The notes: a model not told the origin generated them from the letters alone. DNA of 22,789 nt from DAOTXN01 sp034435435 (GCA_034435435.1 DAOTXN010000142.1:1-22789); one strand, 5' to 3'; positions 9,601 through 16,973 are shown, counted from the stretch's first letter. Numbers and translations: made by a program.

Positions 9601-9876
9601 CTGGGGTTGAAATTCATCCGCCTCTAAAACACTGTGCAAGCTGGCCTGGTCCACACTTTGGCGGGGTCCCCAGTTCAGGGCCGGGCCTTGCGCGGGTGGG
9701 CTAAGTGGAGGGGGCGGGGAAGGCTGTGCAACGGCTGGGGCGCGCTGGGGCGCGCCGACCTGGGCCAGACTGCGCTGGGCCGAAAAGAGCGCGATGGACA
9801 AGGCCACACCGATCAGAAGGAGGGAAAGACAGGCCGTCACCCATAAACGGGGGAAGCGAAAATTAAATTCACGCAT
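6667..9876 (-). CDS. Secreted clostripain-family (C11) cysteine protease with beta-sandwich and PPC domains
   Basis: 1069 residues. An N-terminal signal peptide (basic start, hydrophobic stretch about 11-31, SLAQ near 37) is followed by a proline-rich linker, two Trp/Tyr/Asp-rich beta-sandwich-like regions (about 150-320 and 325-515), a bacterial pre-peptidase C-terminal domain starting DPNEPNDD (about 521-648), a PPPPP linker and a C11 peptidase domain (about 661-1035). His770 in AIDDHGDGAYG and Cys816 in DYEACLMG are the expected caspase-like catalytic pair; C11 enzymes cleave after basic residues. The protein ends in YVYLPMLTK, a tail I associate with exported Chloroflexota proteins. ATG 9876 is chosen because GGAG (9886-9883) lies 6 nt upstream and because the longer frame, reaching a TTG at 10011, would start inside the -35 box. 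It probably acts outside the cell or on its surface. Confidence 0.93.
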   Translation of the reverse strand: MREFNFRFPRLWVTACLSLLLIGVALSIALFSAQRSLAQVGAPQRAPAVAQPSPPPPLSPPAQGPALNWGPRQSVDQASLHSVLEADEFQPQMRIQLADTPQLQAAPKVAGGERTDAPRPAPERARPSDGLQSPNQADELQAAGWNWIAYEGFEGAFPAYPWTLYDYGPDGYDRTWGDTYNAYYGCCWSAWPAAGGLDGLDPATVYYYTDNLYSWMVWGPFDLSTAADVYVDFGLWLDTEPDYDWFYFGASVDNFNYDVYYWSGYNGGWTYEPFWMTSYAGYSQVWFAWIFYSDSSISNYYGPYVDEINLWTYEAPALDPSGDLVIDGSFENGGEGWRYASFAPTTSQIAEAALAERVTGGGAAPLQPMQPTAPTDVYLTDLTAVDGVWSALMLADADWNDFLFQPITVPVGTTDIQFDFWFAVTTDELQPDTDWFCASLSDTSFNIIVDLGCQDASFTTGYWQEVIYTLDDQQVSDAVAAGTVNLVFELYNRGSTGTDTAAWIDYVRFYATGGGGGGYVDPNEPNDDTASATLIGCGDTRSGVIGDALVGYGDVDWFRLYNVPVGRLDLDIDAQTLVPASALDSVVYVYDDSLSTLLAYNDDDGATYDSYAVYTNSVPNATLYAAVVSYSGYGGPDSFYNLSVYCADSGGGPPPPPDTTEGANNTWTVMLYLNAEDPGFEPILLQYIDDMEAVLAGKTDFLKVAVLYDGPDSGDTVRYLLQASEVYTDGVNRWALGELNVGHPDTLSNFVSWAMDQYPAENYYLAIDDHGDGAYGISWDRNASNDQLTPPELYSALKSATHNGARKIDLFDYEACLMGLAENAYDLREWVDYVVFFEQISWGLDTYPQYFSDLAATDAPLTVGQRIIDRYYTGASNAGYPHTISLIDTSQMAAVSAAIDNFGNAIMAVDTQTRKDNINAARDGSQAFAADLDATDPFRAEYIDLWDLANEANNRNLVPTQAAAVRAAVDAAVVHERHASGGVDGYIWEHGGAHGLSIYFPPSKSSSAFNSYVAETLYQMSQQGDWDEFLNWAVPSGARRGMSTHRSEIKLDGGDTFIYRYVYLPMLTK

Positions 9877-9924
9877 CGTTTTCTCCTTTTCTTGGCTTGA
9901 GATCAAGATGTTGATGAGAGAGAG

Positions 9925-9940
9925 ATTGCAGAACTGCAAT
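9925..9940. promoter_or_regulatory. Inverted repeat in the protease leader, possible operator
   Basis: ATTGCAG (9925-9931) and CTGCAAT (9934-9940) form a perfect 7-bp inverted repeat with a 2-nt centre, inside the roughly 100-nt untranslated leader of the protease gene. It could be a dimeric repressor site; there is no further evidence. Confidence 0.3.
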
Positions 9941-9982
9941 GGGGCAGACGAACGCCCGACTCCGCGCCGGTCAGGTAATTTC

Positions 9983-10011
9983 ATTATACCGACCTTGCCC
10001 GGGCCTGTCAA
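9983..10011 (-). promoter_or_regulatory. Consensus sigma70 promoter for the C11 protease
   Basis: Read on the minus strand, TTGACA (10011-10006) and TATAAT (9988-9983) are separated by exactly 17 nt, a full 12/12 match to the sigma70 consensus. Start of transcription would be near 9976. It fixes the translation start downstream at 9876. Confidence 0.88.
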
Positions 10012-10019
10012 TCAAGTGA

Positions 10020-10045
10020 TGGGGATAACGCAACGCTGGGGATAA
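10020..10045. promoter_or_regulatory. Paired TGGGGATAA boxes between divergent promoters
   Basis: TGGGGATAA occurs at 10020-10028 and again at 10037-10045, 17 bp apart, in the short gap between the -35 boxes of the divergent protease and RidA promoters. The placement suits a shared regulator, but two 9-bp matches could be chance. Confidence 0.3.
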
Positions 10046-10065
10046 TGAAAGGGAGAATGAGAGCA

Positions 10066-10094
10066 TTGACACAATACGCCACCCCCGCTACAAT
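10066..10094 (+). promoter_or_regulatory. Near-consensus sigma70 promoter for the RidA gene
   Basis: TTGACA (10066-10071), a 17-nt spacer, then TACAAT (10089-10094): eleven of twelve consensus positions. Transcription would begin near 10101, about 32 nt before the ATG. Confidence 0.85.
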
Positions 10095-10132
10095 GGACAC
10101 ACCGAATTTAGGTCAAGAATAGGAGACCAAGA

Positions 10133-10558
10133 ATGGAAGAACTCCAGGTAGGAAAGGCTCAAGTCTTGAGCCAGCCGCCGGTGCGCGAGGTGATCGTCAC
10201 GGACCAGGCCCCGGCGGCGGTCGGTCCCTACTCGCAGGGCATCCGGGCCGGGGATTTTGTGTTCACCGCCGGTCAACTGGGCCTCGACCCGGCCACCGGC
10301 AAGCTGGTCGAAGGGGGTGTGGAGGCCCAGGCGCAGCGCGCGCTGATCAATCTCAAAGCCGTGTTGGAAGCCGCCGGGAGCAGCCTGGAGCGGGTGGTCA
10401 AAGTCACCGTGTTTTTGCACGACATCAGCGATTTCAAGGCGGTCAACGGGGTGTATGCGCAATTTTTCGGCGCGAACCCGCCGGCCCGTTCGGCCGTACA
10501 GGTGGCGGCGTTGCCGCTAGGGGGATTGGTCGAGATCGAGGCCATTGCCGCGCGTTGA
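10133..10558 (+). CDS. RidA/YjgF-family enamine/imine deaminase
   Basis: 141 residues. From about residue 18 the sequence is a standard Rid domain: VREVIVTDQAPAAVGPYSQG, then FVFTAGQLGLDP, ALINLKAVLEAAG, VVKVTVFLHD and, near the end, NPPARSAVQVAALP, with the Arg of that last block being the usual substrate-carboxylate ligand and a conserved Glu (EIEAIA) after it. RidA hydrolyses reactive 2-aminoacrylate-type enamines/imines released by PLP enzymes; members form cytosolic trimers. The start has about 17 residues more than typical family members, but AGGAG at 10121-10125, 7 nt upstream, and the promoter ending at 10094 both support ATG 10133. A GTG at the usual family start position is the alternative. 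It is a single-gene unit between its own promoter and terminator. Confidence 0.93.
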   Translation: MEELQVGKAQVLSQPPVREVIVTDQAPAAVGPYSQGIRAGDFVFTAGQLGLDPATGKLVEGGVEAQAQRALINLKAVLEAAGSSLERVVKVTVFLHDISDFKAVNGVYAQFFGANPPARSAVQVAALPLGGLVEIEAIAAR

Positions 10559-10605
10559 AAAACCCATCCTCCCGCACGGGTCGCCCTGGCGGGAGGGTGG
10601 GTTTT
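10559..10605. terminator. Bidirectional terminator between RidA and rho
   Basis: Arms 10559-10575 and 10589-10605 pair over 17 positions with one G-U, loop 13 nt. The outer end is AAAA/TTTT, so it serves transcripts from either side, closing convergent RidA (+) and rho (-). Confidence 0.88.
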
Positions 10606-10618
10606 GGCGGAGAGCGTA

Positions 10619-11899
<1,281 letters not shown>

Positions 11900-12243
11900 G
11901 GTTCTTTCTCCGTCTCAGGGTGATAAGTGAGAATCTCGTCACACCTCTCACGATTTGGTGGAGGGTGTGCTCCTCCTCATGTGCCGGTTTTTTCCCAGAG
12001 CAATCTCTTTGCCACACGTGTGCGGAAACGGGTCAGGTTTCGCCGAGTCGCCCCTGCTTTTCAACTGGCTGGTTGCTGGCACACAATGTGCCAGAATGTA
12101 TGGCCAGGTGACTTTTTAACCAGCTACCCACACCAGTTTTCCGGCGAGTACAAAGCCGACACGAGAGGAGTAGGAATGAATTGGTCAATGAGGAAACAAT
12201 ACGAGTCCCACTTTTGGGGTGAATCAAATCTGTGTTGATGAAC
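11900..12243 (-). promoter_or_regulatory. Long 5' leader of rho
   Basis: The stretch between the rho promoter and GTG 11899 holds no convincing gene; short frames on the minus strand lack ribosome-binding sites and recognisable sequence. It does hold several palindromes: 12076-12094 (below), CACACGTGTG at 12013-12022, and a GGAGG/CCTCC hairpin in the GAGGAGGAGCACACCCTCC stretch near 11957-11975. Rho genes in other bacteria are autoregulated by attenuation in their leaders, and this untranslated RNA is in the right place for that; the mechanism here is inferred. Confidence 0.5.
12076..12094. promoter_or_regulatory. Perfect inverted repeat in the rho leader
   Basis: CTGGCACA (12076-12083) and TGTGCCAG (12087-12094) are perfect 8-bp arms around a 3-nt centre. 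It can be an RNA hairpin in the rho leader or a DNA operator; the lack of a U-run argues against a plain terminator. Confidence 0.45.
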
Positions 12244-12249
12244 AATCAA

Positions 12250-12278
12250 ATTATAGCACTCTTGGCTTGCCTAGTCAA
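12250..12278 (-). promoter_or_regulatory. Sigma70-type promoter for rho
   Basis: On the minus strand TTGACT (12278-12273), a 17-nt spacer and TATAAT (12255-12250) give 11/12 consensus matches. It begins 8 nt after the cdsA stop codon, with transcription starting near 12243. Confidence 0.85.
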
Positions 12279-12286
12279 ATGAGAAA

Positions 12287-13087
12287 TTAGAAAACGATCC
12301 ACTGCACATAATAGTAGCCAACGACGACGGTAAATAGAATGCTGTCAATGCGGTCTAGCATGCCGCCGTGGCCGGGGATCAGGCGGCTAGAATCCTTGGC
12401 GCCCACCTGGCGTTTCATCATCGAGATGCCCAGGTCGCCCAGCGGACTGGCGACGCCGATCAAAGCCCCCATAACCAATCCGTGGATAGCCCCCTGGTTG
12501 AACACAGCGGCCAGCAGCCCTCCCGCCAGGATGCCGGTCAGCCACCCACCGATGGTCCCTTCCCAGGTTTTTCCCGGACTGAGGCGTGGGATCAGCTTGC
12601 GGCGTCCCCACATCGAGCCGACCAGATAGGCCCCGGTGTCGGCGGACCAGGTGATGACCAGGGGAAGCAAAAGCCACTGGGCGCCATCCGGCATGTCACG
12701 CAGGGCAACCAAGTGCCCGCCCATCCAGCCAATATAGAGGCCGCCGACGACGGTCAACGCCCAATCGGCGGTGGGCGCATCGCGCTTGGGCTGGAAAAGT
12801 TGCCACACCAGCGCCCCACCCAGCAATCCGGCCATGGTTGGCCGCACCCATGCGCCGGCGGGGTCGCGGGCCACGAGCACCCCTAGCGCGACAAATCCCC
12901 ACGTAAAGAGCAGAGCTGGTTGAAAGTCGCCGCGCTGCATCAGGCGCACAAATTCAAACGCTGCCAGCCCCAACACCAGTGTGACCAGGACGGCGAACAG
13001 GTCCCCGCCGATGAGGATCGCGCCCAACACGAGGGGGATCAACACGGCGGCGCTAAGGGTTCGAGTGAGCAGCGTGGAAGGCAGCAT
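12287..13087 (-). CDS. cdsA: Phosphatidate cytidylyltransferase (CDP-diacylglycerol synthase)
   Basis: 266 residues with many membrane segments. The C-terminus carries the CTP-transferase signature SMMKRQVGAKDSSRLIPGHG followed by GMLDRID. The enzyme makes CDP-diacylglycerol from CTP and phosphatidic acid at the cytoplasmic membrane, the branch point for acidic and other phospholipids. The frame can be read from a TTG at 13090, but ATG 13087 overlaps the uppS stop codon by one base (TGATG), the usual coupling arrangement, so I take the ATG. No separate ribosome-binding site is obvious, which fits coupling. It is the last gene of the rpsB cluster; dxr and rseP, which often follow or interleave here in other bacteria, are absent from this window. 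Confidence 0.95.
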   Translation of the reverse strand: MLPSTLLTRTLSAAVLIPLVLGAILIGGDLFAVLVTLVLGLAAFEFVRLMQRGDFQPALLFTWGFVALGVLVARDPAGAWVRPTMAGLLGGALVWQLFQPKRDAPTADWALTVVGGLYIGWMGGHLVALRDMPDGAQWLLLPLVITWSADTGAYLVGSMWGRRKLIPRLSPGKTWEGTIGGWLTGILAGGLLAAVFNQGAIHGLVMGALIGVASPLGDLGISMMKRQVGAKDSSRLIPGHGGMLDRIDSILFTVVVGYYYVQWIVF

Positions 13088-13818
13088 CAAGATACGAGGC
13101 CGCCAAAGCGGCGTTCGCGCTGGCTATAGTGCTCCAACGCTTTGACGAGTTCCTGGCGGTCAAAATCGGGCCAGTAGGTCGGTGTGACGTAATATTCGGC
13201 GTAGGCCCCTTGCCACAGCAAAAAGTTGCTAACGCGCAATTCCCCGCTGGTGCGGATGATCAGATCGGGATCGGGTTGTCCACCCGTGTAGAGATAGCGA
13301 CTAAAAAGCGCTTCGTCGATTTGATCGGCGGGAACGCCGTCGGTGACGATCTGGCGCACCGCATCGACGATTTCGGCCCGCCCGCCATAATTAAAGGCGA
13401 CGTTCAAGATCAACCGGTCGTTGTGGGCAGTGGTTTCCAGAGCATGCCTGATCTTGGCTTGTAGTCGTTCGGACACGCCATCCAACCGCCCGACGTGGCA
13501 AATGCGCACGCCGTTGCGGTTCAATTCTTTAAGCTCACGGTCAATCACCCGTTCCAGGATGCTCATTAGCCCGCGCACTTCACTGTCGGGGCGCTCCCAG
13601 TTCTCGGTGGAAAAGGCATAGATAGTCAATATCCTGATGCCTAGCTCGCCGCAGGTGCGCAGGATGCGACGCAAGTTTTCCGTACCGGCTCTGTGCCCGG
13701 CCAATCGCGGCAACCCTCTGGCTTTGGCCCAGCGTCCGTTGCCGTCCATGATGATCGCCAGATGGTGAGGAATTATTAATGGATCAGAAATCCTTATTGT
13801 TGGATCTTCAGAGACCAT
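13087..13818 (-). CDS. uppS: Isoprenyl transferase (undecaprenyl diphosphate synthase)
   Basis: 243 residues, cis-prenyltransferase family. Visible motifs are IIMDGNGRWA (with the Mg-binding D25), GHRAG, YAFSTENWERP, and IIRTSGELRVSNFLLWQ, ending in the typical W-P-D-F and RRFG tail. It condenses isopentenyl diphosphate onto farnesyl diphosphate in cis, making the lipid carrier precursor for peptidoglycan and surface polysaccharide. The ATG at 13818 is 6 nt after the frr stop; a clear Shine-Dalgarno is missing (only GAG some 13 nt away), so translation probably depends on frr. The carrier it makes is also the natural acceptor for the sugar-phosphate transferase encoded at 18146-19561. Confidence 0.97.
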   Translation of the reverse strand: MVSEDPTIRISDPLIIPHHLAIIMDGNGRWAKARGLPRLAGHRAGTENLRRILRTCGELGIRILTIYAFSTENWERPDSEVRGLMSILERVIDRELKELNRNGVRICHVGRLDGVSERLQAKIRHALETTAHNDRLILNVAFNYGGRAEIVDAVRQIVTDGVPADQIDEALFSRYLYTGGQPDPDLIIRTSGELRVSNFLLWQGAYAEYYVTPTYWPDFDRQELVKALEHYSQRERRFGGLVS

Positions 13819-13824
13819 ACGTCG

Positions 13825-14382
13825 TTAAATCTCTTTGATTTCGGCTTCTTTGTAGGCCTGGATCTCGTCAATTTGTTGAATGTGGCGGTCGGTGAGTTCC
13901 TGCAAATCGTCACGCCCGCGGAAAAAGTCGTCTTCGGAGATCAGCTTTTCCTTTTCAAACTCGCGCAAGTCATCTAAAGCGTCTCGACGAATGTTGCGGA
14001 TGGATACCTTGGCTTCTTCGGCGCGGCGACGCACCAGTTTGACCAATTCCATACGTCGTTCTTCGTTAAGCGGGGGGATGACCAGGCGGATCAATTTGCC
14101 ATCGTTGTTAGGCGTCAGACCCAAGTCGGAGGACAGAATGGCGCGTTCGATATCGCGCAGCGAACCCGGATCGTAGGGGCGGATGGTCAAGAGTTGTGGC
14201 TCGGGAGCAGCGATGGTAGCCAATTGGTTGAGGGGTGTAGGTGTACCATAATATTCGACCTGTACCCGTTCCACTAAAGCCGGCGAGGCCCGCCCTGTGC
14301 GGATGATGCGCAAGTCGCTTTCCAACGCCTCGATGGTCTTTTTCATCGTGCCTTCGGTCTCGCGTAGTGACTCTTTGATCAT
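13825..14382 (-). CDS. frr: Ribosome recycling factor
   Basis: 185 residues, exactly the family length when started at ATG 14382, which has AGGAG about 5 nt upstream. The longer frame to 14469 would overlap pyrH and adds residues not found in the family. Motifs include RTGRASPALVERVQVEYYG, the PEPQ segment, NNDGKLIRLVIPPLNEERR and the long C-terminal helix. With EF-G the factor splits post-termination ribosomes. It lies 20 nt after pyrH and 6 nt before uppS. Confidence 0.97.
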   Translation of the reverse strand: MIKESLRETEGTMKKTIEALESDLRIIRTGRASPALVERVQVEYYGTPTPLNQLATIAAPEPQLLTIRPYDPGSLRDIERAILSSDLGLTPNNDGKLIRLVIPPLNEERRMELVKLVRRRAEEAKVSIRNIRRDALDDLREFEKEKLISEDDFFRGRDDLQELTDRHIQQIDEIQAYKEAEIKEI

Positions 14383-14402
14383 AGCTCTCCTTCTGCTTCT
14401 TG

Positions 14403-15119
14403 CTACCGCGAGATGATCGTCCCAATAGATTCTCCCATGACGGCGCGCTCGATGCTGTTGGGTTGCCACAAGTCCACGACGATGATCGGTAGGTCGTTGT
14501 CCATCGCCAGAGTGATGGCCGTGCTATCTAATACACCGATACGCATATTCAGTGCGTCAATGTAGGTGAGGTGTTCAAAACGCCGGGCCGCCGGGTTGAC
14601 GTGTGGGTCTTCTTCGTAAACAGCGTCCACTTTGGTCGCTTTGATCAGCACCTCGGCGTTTATTTCCATCGAGCGCAGCGCAGCGGCGGTGTCGGTGGTA
14701 AAATAGGGATTGCCTGTGCCGGCGCCAATGATGACCACCCGACCCTTTTCCAGGTGTCGAATGGCCCGTAGTCGGATGTAAGGCTCGGCTATCGCCCGCA
14801 TCTCAATAGAGGTCTGAACGCGAGTCGCCACTCCCACGCGCTCCAGCGCGTCACGCAACGCCAACGAGTTCATGACGGTAGCGATCATCCCGATATGATC
14901 GGCAGTGGCGCGCTCCATGCCGTGGGCCAGTCCATCTTTGCCGCGCCACAGATTGCCCGCGCCGATGATCAGGCCCACTTCGACGTCGTGGGCGCGCACA
15001 GCTTTGATCTTGACGGCAACTTCTTCGGCCATGTGCGGGCTGATGCCAAAGCCACCTGGTCCGCCCAAGGCTTCGCCTCCCAATTTGAGCAAGATGCGTT
15101 TATATTTGGGTACGGCCAT
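14403..15119 (-). CDS. pyrH: UMP kinase
   Basis: 238 residues of the amino-acid-kinase fold: KRILLKLGGEALGG at the N-terminus, GLIIGAGNLWRG, ADHIGMIATVMNSLALRDAL, and GTGNPYFTTDTAAALR followed by ATKVDAVYEEDP. It phosphorylates UMP to UDP with ATP in the cytosol and is generally a hexamer under UTP/GTP control. ATG 15119 is preceded by a GGGGG stretch at 15123-15127, 3 nt away. A strong hairpin lies directly upstream (15147-15186), so pyrH expression should be lower than that of tsf and rpsB. Confidence 0.97.
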   Translation of the reverse strand: MAVPKYKRILLKLGGEALGGPGGFGISPHMAEEVAVKIKAVRAHDVEVGLIIGAGNLWRGKDGLAHGMERATADHIGMIATVMNSLALRDALERVGVATRVQTSIEMRAIAEPYIRLRAIRHLEKGRVVIIGAGTGNPYFTTDTAAALRSMEINAEVLIKATKVDAVYEEDPHVNPAARRFEHLTYIDALNMRIGVLDSTAITLAMDNDLPIIVVDLWQPNSIERAVMGESIGTIISR

Positions 15120-15146
15120 GTTACCCCCGAAATGGTTTTTTCACAC

Positions 15147-15186
15147 AACAAAGCGGGTGATTGATGGTCCAATCACCCGCTTTGTT
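15147..15186 (-). terminator. 17-bp hairpin between tsf and pyrH
   Basis: Arms 15147-15163 and 15170-15186 are perfect complements with a 6-nt loop; the stem touches the last base of the tsf stop codon. The run after it on the minus strand is GTGTGAAAAAAC, so there is no U-tract beyond the TTTGTT of the stem itself. It probably acts as a partial terminator or mRNA-end stabiliser separating the highly expressed rpsB-tsf from pyrH-frr-uppS-cdsA. Confidence 0.8.
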
Positions 15187-15791
15187 TATTGCTTTCCGTG
15201 CTGCCCTAACTCAAAGCGCTCAAAGCGGCGAATGACAATATTCTCTTTGAGCTCGGCAATCTTGATCTGCACCAGGTCTTTGATCAGGATAGAATCGTCC
15301 TTGACAAAGGGTTGTTCCATGAGGCATGTATCGGCGTAAAATTTCTTCAGCCGTCCTTCCACGATGCGCTCGACAATGTTTTCGGGTTTGCCCTCCTGAA
15401 GCGCCTGTTGTCTATATTGGGCTTTCTCGTGCTCCAGGTGTTCAGCCGAGACGCTTTCAGGTGACAGGTAGCGCGGCGCCATCGCTGCCACGTGCAGGGC
15501 CATGTCGTGTACAAAAGCCCTAAACTGTTCTGTGCGGGCAACAAAGTCGGTCTCACAGTTGACCTCCACCAGCGCACCCACGCGCCCTCCTGGGTGACCA
15601 TAGGCCTCCACGAGGCCTTCGCTGGCCTCGCGGCTGGCCTTTTTGGCCGCTGTGTCCAATCCCTTTTCGCGCAGATAGGCGACGGCTTTGTCTAGGTCGC
15701 CTACGCTAGTCTCTAGCGCTTTGCGACAGTCTAATACCCCAGCGCCGGTTTTTTCTCGTAGTTCTTTGATGAGTGTGACCGGAATCTCCAA
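15186..15791 (-). CDS. tsf: Elongation factor Ts (short form)
   Basis: 201 residues. The N-terminal UBA-like domain (LIKELREKTGAGVLDCRKAL) and the core with the EF-Tu contact motif NCETDFVART are clear. It is the short, single-core form known from Thermus, cyanobacteria and others, not the roughly 280-residue E. coli form. It exchanges GDP for GTP on EF-Tu. The start codon is TTG (15791-15789): it gives the family start MEIPVTLIKEL, has AAGGAA upstream at a normal distance, and no ATG or GTG lies suitably close. It is 15 nt after rpsB and surely co-transcribed with it. Confidence 0.96.
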   Translation of the reverse strand: MEIPVTLIKELREKTGAGVLDCRKALETSVGDLDKAVAYLREKGLDTAAKKASREASEGLVEAYGHPGGRVGALVEVNCETDFVARTEQFRAFVHDMALHVAAMAPRYLSPESVSAEHLEHEKAQYRQQALQEGKPENIVERIVEGRLKKFYADTCLMEQPFVKDDSILIKDLVQIKIAELKENIVIRRFERFELGQHGKQ

Positions 15792-15806
15792 CGTGCAGTT
15801 CCTTTC

Positions 15807-16745
15807 TTATTCTTCGTTAGCTATGTCCAGAGCAGCCGCTTCTTGTTCTTCTTCGAGGTCCTCGTCCTCGTTAACAAAAATCTCGGTCTCGGCTTCCTCG
15901 TCAAAACCTGTCTCCCATTCGGCCTCTGGTTCTTCTTCTTTTTCTTCTTCAAAGGCCAAATCGCCAGCCCTCAGCTTGGCCAGAGTGGCCTCACCCAGGT
16001 ACATCTTGTCTTCATCCAGGTAGACTTGCTCCATCTCTTCTTCCAGGCCGGGGGTTTCTTTGCGCATCGCAATGCCTTCTAATGCGGCATCGGCCATCTT
16101 GGTGGTGATAAGCTTGATGGCGCGGATGGCGTCGTCGTTAGAGGGGATAACGTGGTCGATGAGATCCGGGTCGCAATTGGTATCTACCAACGCGATGATC
16201 GGGATGCCCAGAATATTGGCCTCGTGCACCGCCGTCGCCTCACGCCGCACGTCCACGATGTAGAGCAAAGCGGGCAAGTTGCGCATCTCTTTGATGCCCC
16301 CCAGGCGCTGATTGAGCTTTTCGATTTTGCGGGTCAGTCCCAGGGCTTCTTTCTTTTTGAGCACCTCAAACTCGCCCCGCTCCCGCCGCGCCTCCAGGCC
16401 GTGCAAGTCGTCAATTCGGTCGCGGATGGTGCGCCAGTTGGTCAATGTGCCACCTAGCCAGCGCTGGTTGACGTAGGGCATTCTACACCGCAGTGCTTGC
16501 TGCTCGATGCTGTCTTGAGCCTGGCGTTTGGTGCCCAGGAACAAAAGCGTGCCTCCTTCGGCTACCGTATTGCGGACAACCTCATAGGCGTGTTCCAGAG
16601 CTGCAAGAGTTTGCTGAAGATCAATGATGTGGATCCCGTTGCGCTCGGTAAAGATGAAAGGCTTCATCTTGGGGTTCCAGCGCCGAGTCCGATGACCAAA
16701 GTGGACTCCTGTCTCCAGGAGTTGTTTCATAGAAACGACAGCCAC
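15807..16745 (-). CDS. rpsB: 30S ribosomal protein S2 with long acidic C-terminal tail
   Basis: 312 residues. The S2 core is unmistakable: MKQLLETGVHFGHRTRRWNP, FIFTERNGIHIIDLQQTL, TLLFLGTKRQAQ, RWLGGTLTNW and ALVDTNCDPDLIDHVIPSND. The last 70 or so residues are an unusual acidic extension dominated by Glu and Asp, longer than in E. coli S2 (about 241 residues). GTG 16745 is the start because GGAGG lies 8 nt upstream; the frame stays open to 16940 but that runs back to the promoter's -35 box and has no family similarity. First gene of the cluster, with promoter at 16912-16940 and a leader of about 160 nt. Confidence 0.97.
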   Translation of the reverse strand: MAVVSMKQLLETGVHFGHRTRRWNPKMKPFIFTERNGIHIIDLQQTLAALEHAYEVVRNTVAEGGTLLFLGTKRQAQDSIEQQALRCRMPYVNQRWLGGTLTNWRTIRDRIDDLHGLEARRERGEFEVLKKKEALGLTRKIEKLNQRLGGIKEMRNLPALLYIVDVRREATAVHEANILGIPIIALVDTNCDPDLIDHVIPSNDDAIRAIKLITTKMADAALEGIAMRKETPGLEEEMEQVYLDEDKMYLGEATLAKLRAGDLAFEEEKEEEPEAEWETGFDEEAETEIFVNEDEDLEEEQEAAALDIANEE

Positions 16746-16775
16746 AGTAAATACCTCCCTTGGTTTGTTTTTGCA

Positions 16776-16803
16776 TTCGGCAAGGCTTGTCCGACTTGCC
16801 GAA
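16776..16803 (-). promoter_or_regulatory. Stem-loop in the rpsB leader
   Basis: Arms 16776-16784 (TTCGGCAAG) and 16795-16803 pair perfectly over 9 bp with a 10-nt loop. It ends about 20 nt before the rpsB ribosome-binding site, within the untranslated leader. rpsB leaders bind S2 for autogenous control in some bacteria; a like role here is an inference. Confidence 0.5.
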
Positions 16804-16891
16804 GCCGTCCGCCCCCTTCGTCCTGCCGGAGAACCCGGTGGCTGTCGCAACCGAGCACGCCTCTGGCAGTCTGAGGGCGTGTTTAATCGTT

Positions 16892-16940
16892 TGGTCAGTT
16901 GACCAGCGGGAATTCTACCACACTCTGACTCCAAACGCAA
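16892..16940 (-). promoter_or_regulatory. rpsB promoter with a palindrome at the start site
   Basis: TTGCGT (16940-16935), 17-nt spacer, TAGAAT (16917-16912) on the minus strand. Just downstream, TGGTCA (16892-16897) and TGACCA (16900-16905) form a perfect 6-bp inverted repeat that covers the predicted start of transcription near 16905, which could be an operator. Confidence 0.75.
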
Positions 16941-16964
16941 ATCTTTTCTTTTGATCGGCTTACG

Positions 16965-16973
16965 TGGTATAAT
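16965..16973 (+). promoter_or_regulatory. Extended -10 promoter for the glycosyltransferase operon
   Basis: TGG followed by TATAAT (16968-16973) is an extended -10 element; the region 17 nt upstream (TTTCTT) is a poor -35. Transcription would start near 16980, back to back with the rpsB promoter, only some 4 nt before the ATG at 16984. Confidence 0.65.

Noticed and set aside
12033..12245. Possible 70-codon leader gene before rho (minus strand)
   Set aside because: It starts at about the predicted transcription start, has no ribosome-binding site and no recognisable sequence; the region is better read as untranslated leader.
14383..14469. N-terminal extension of ribosome recycling factor
   Set aside because: It overlaps the pyrH 3' end and would exceed the standard 185-residue length; the strong ribosome-binding site is at 14382.
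16746..16940. N-terminal extension of S2 (open frame to 16940)
   Set aside because: It runs into the promoter, lacks family similarity, and the GGAGG-GTG pair at 16745 gives the normal S2 start.
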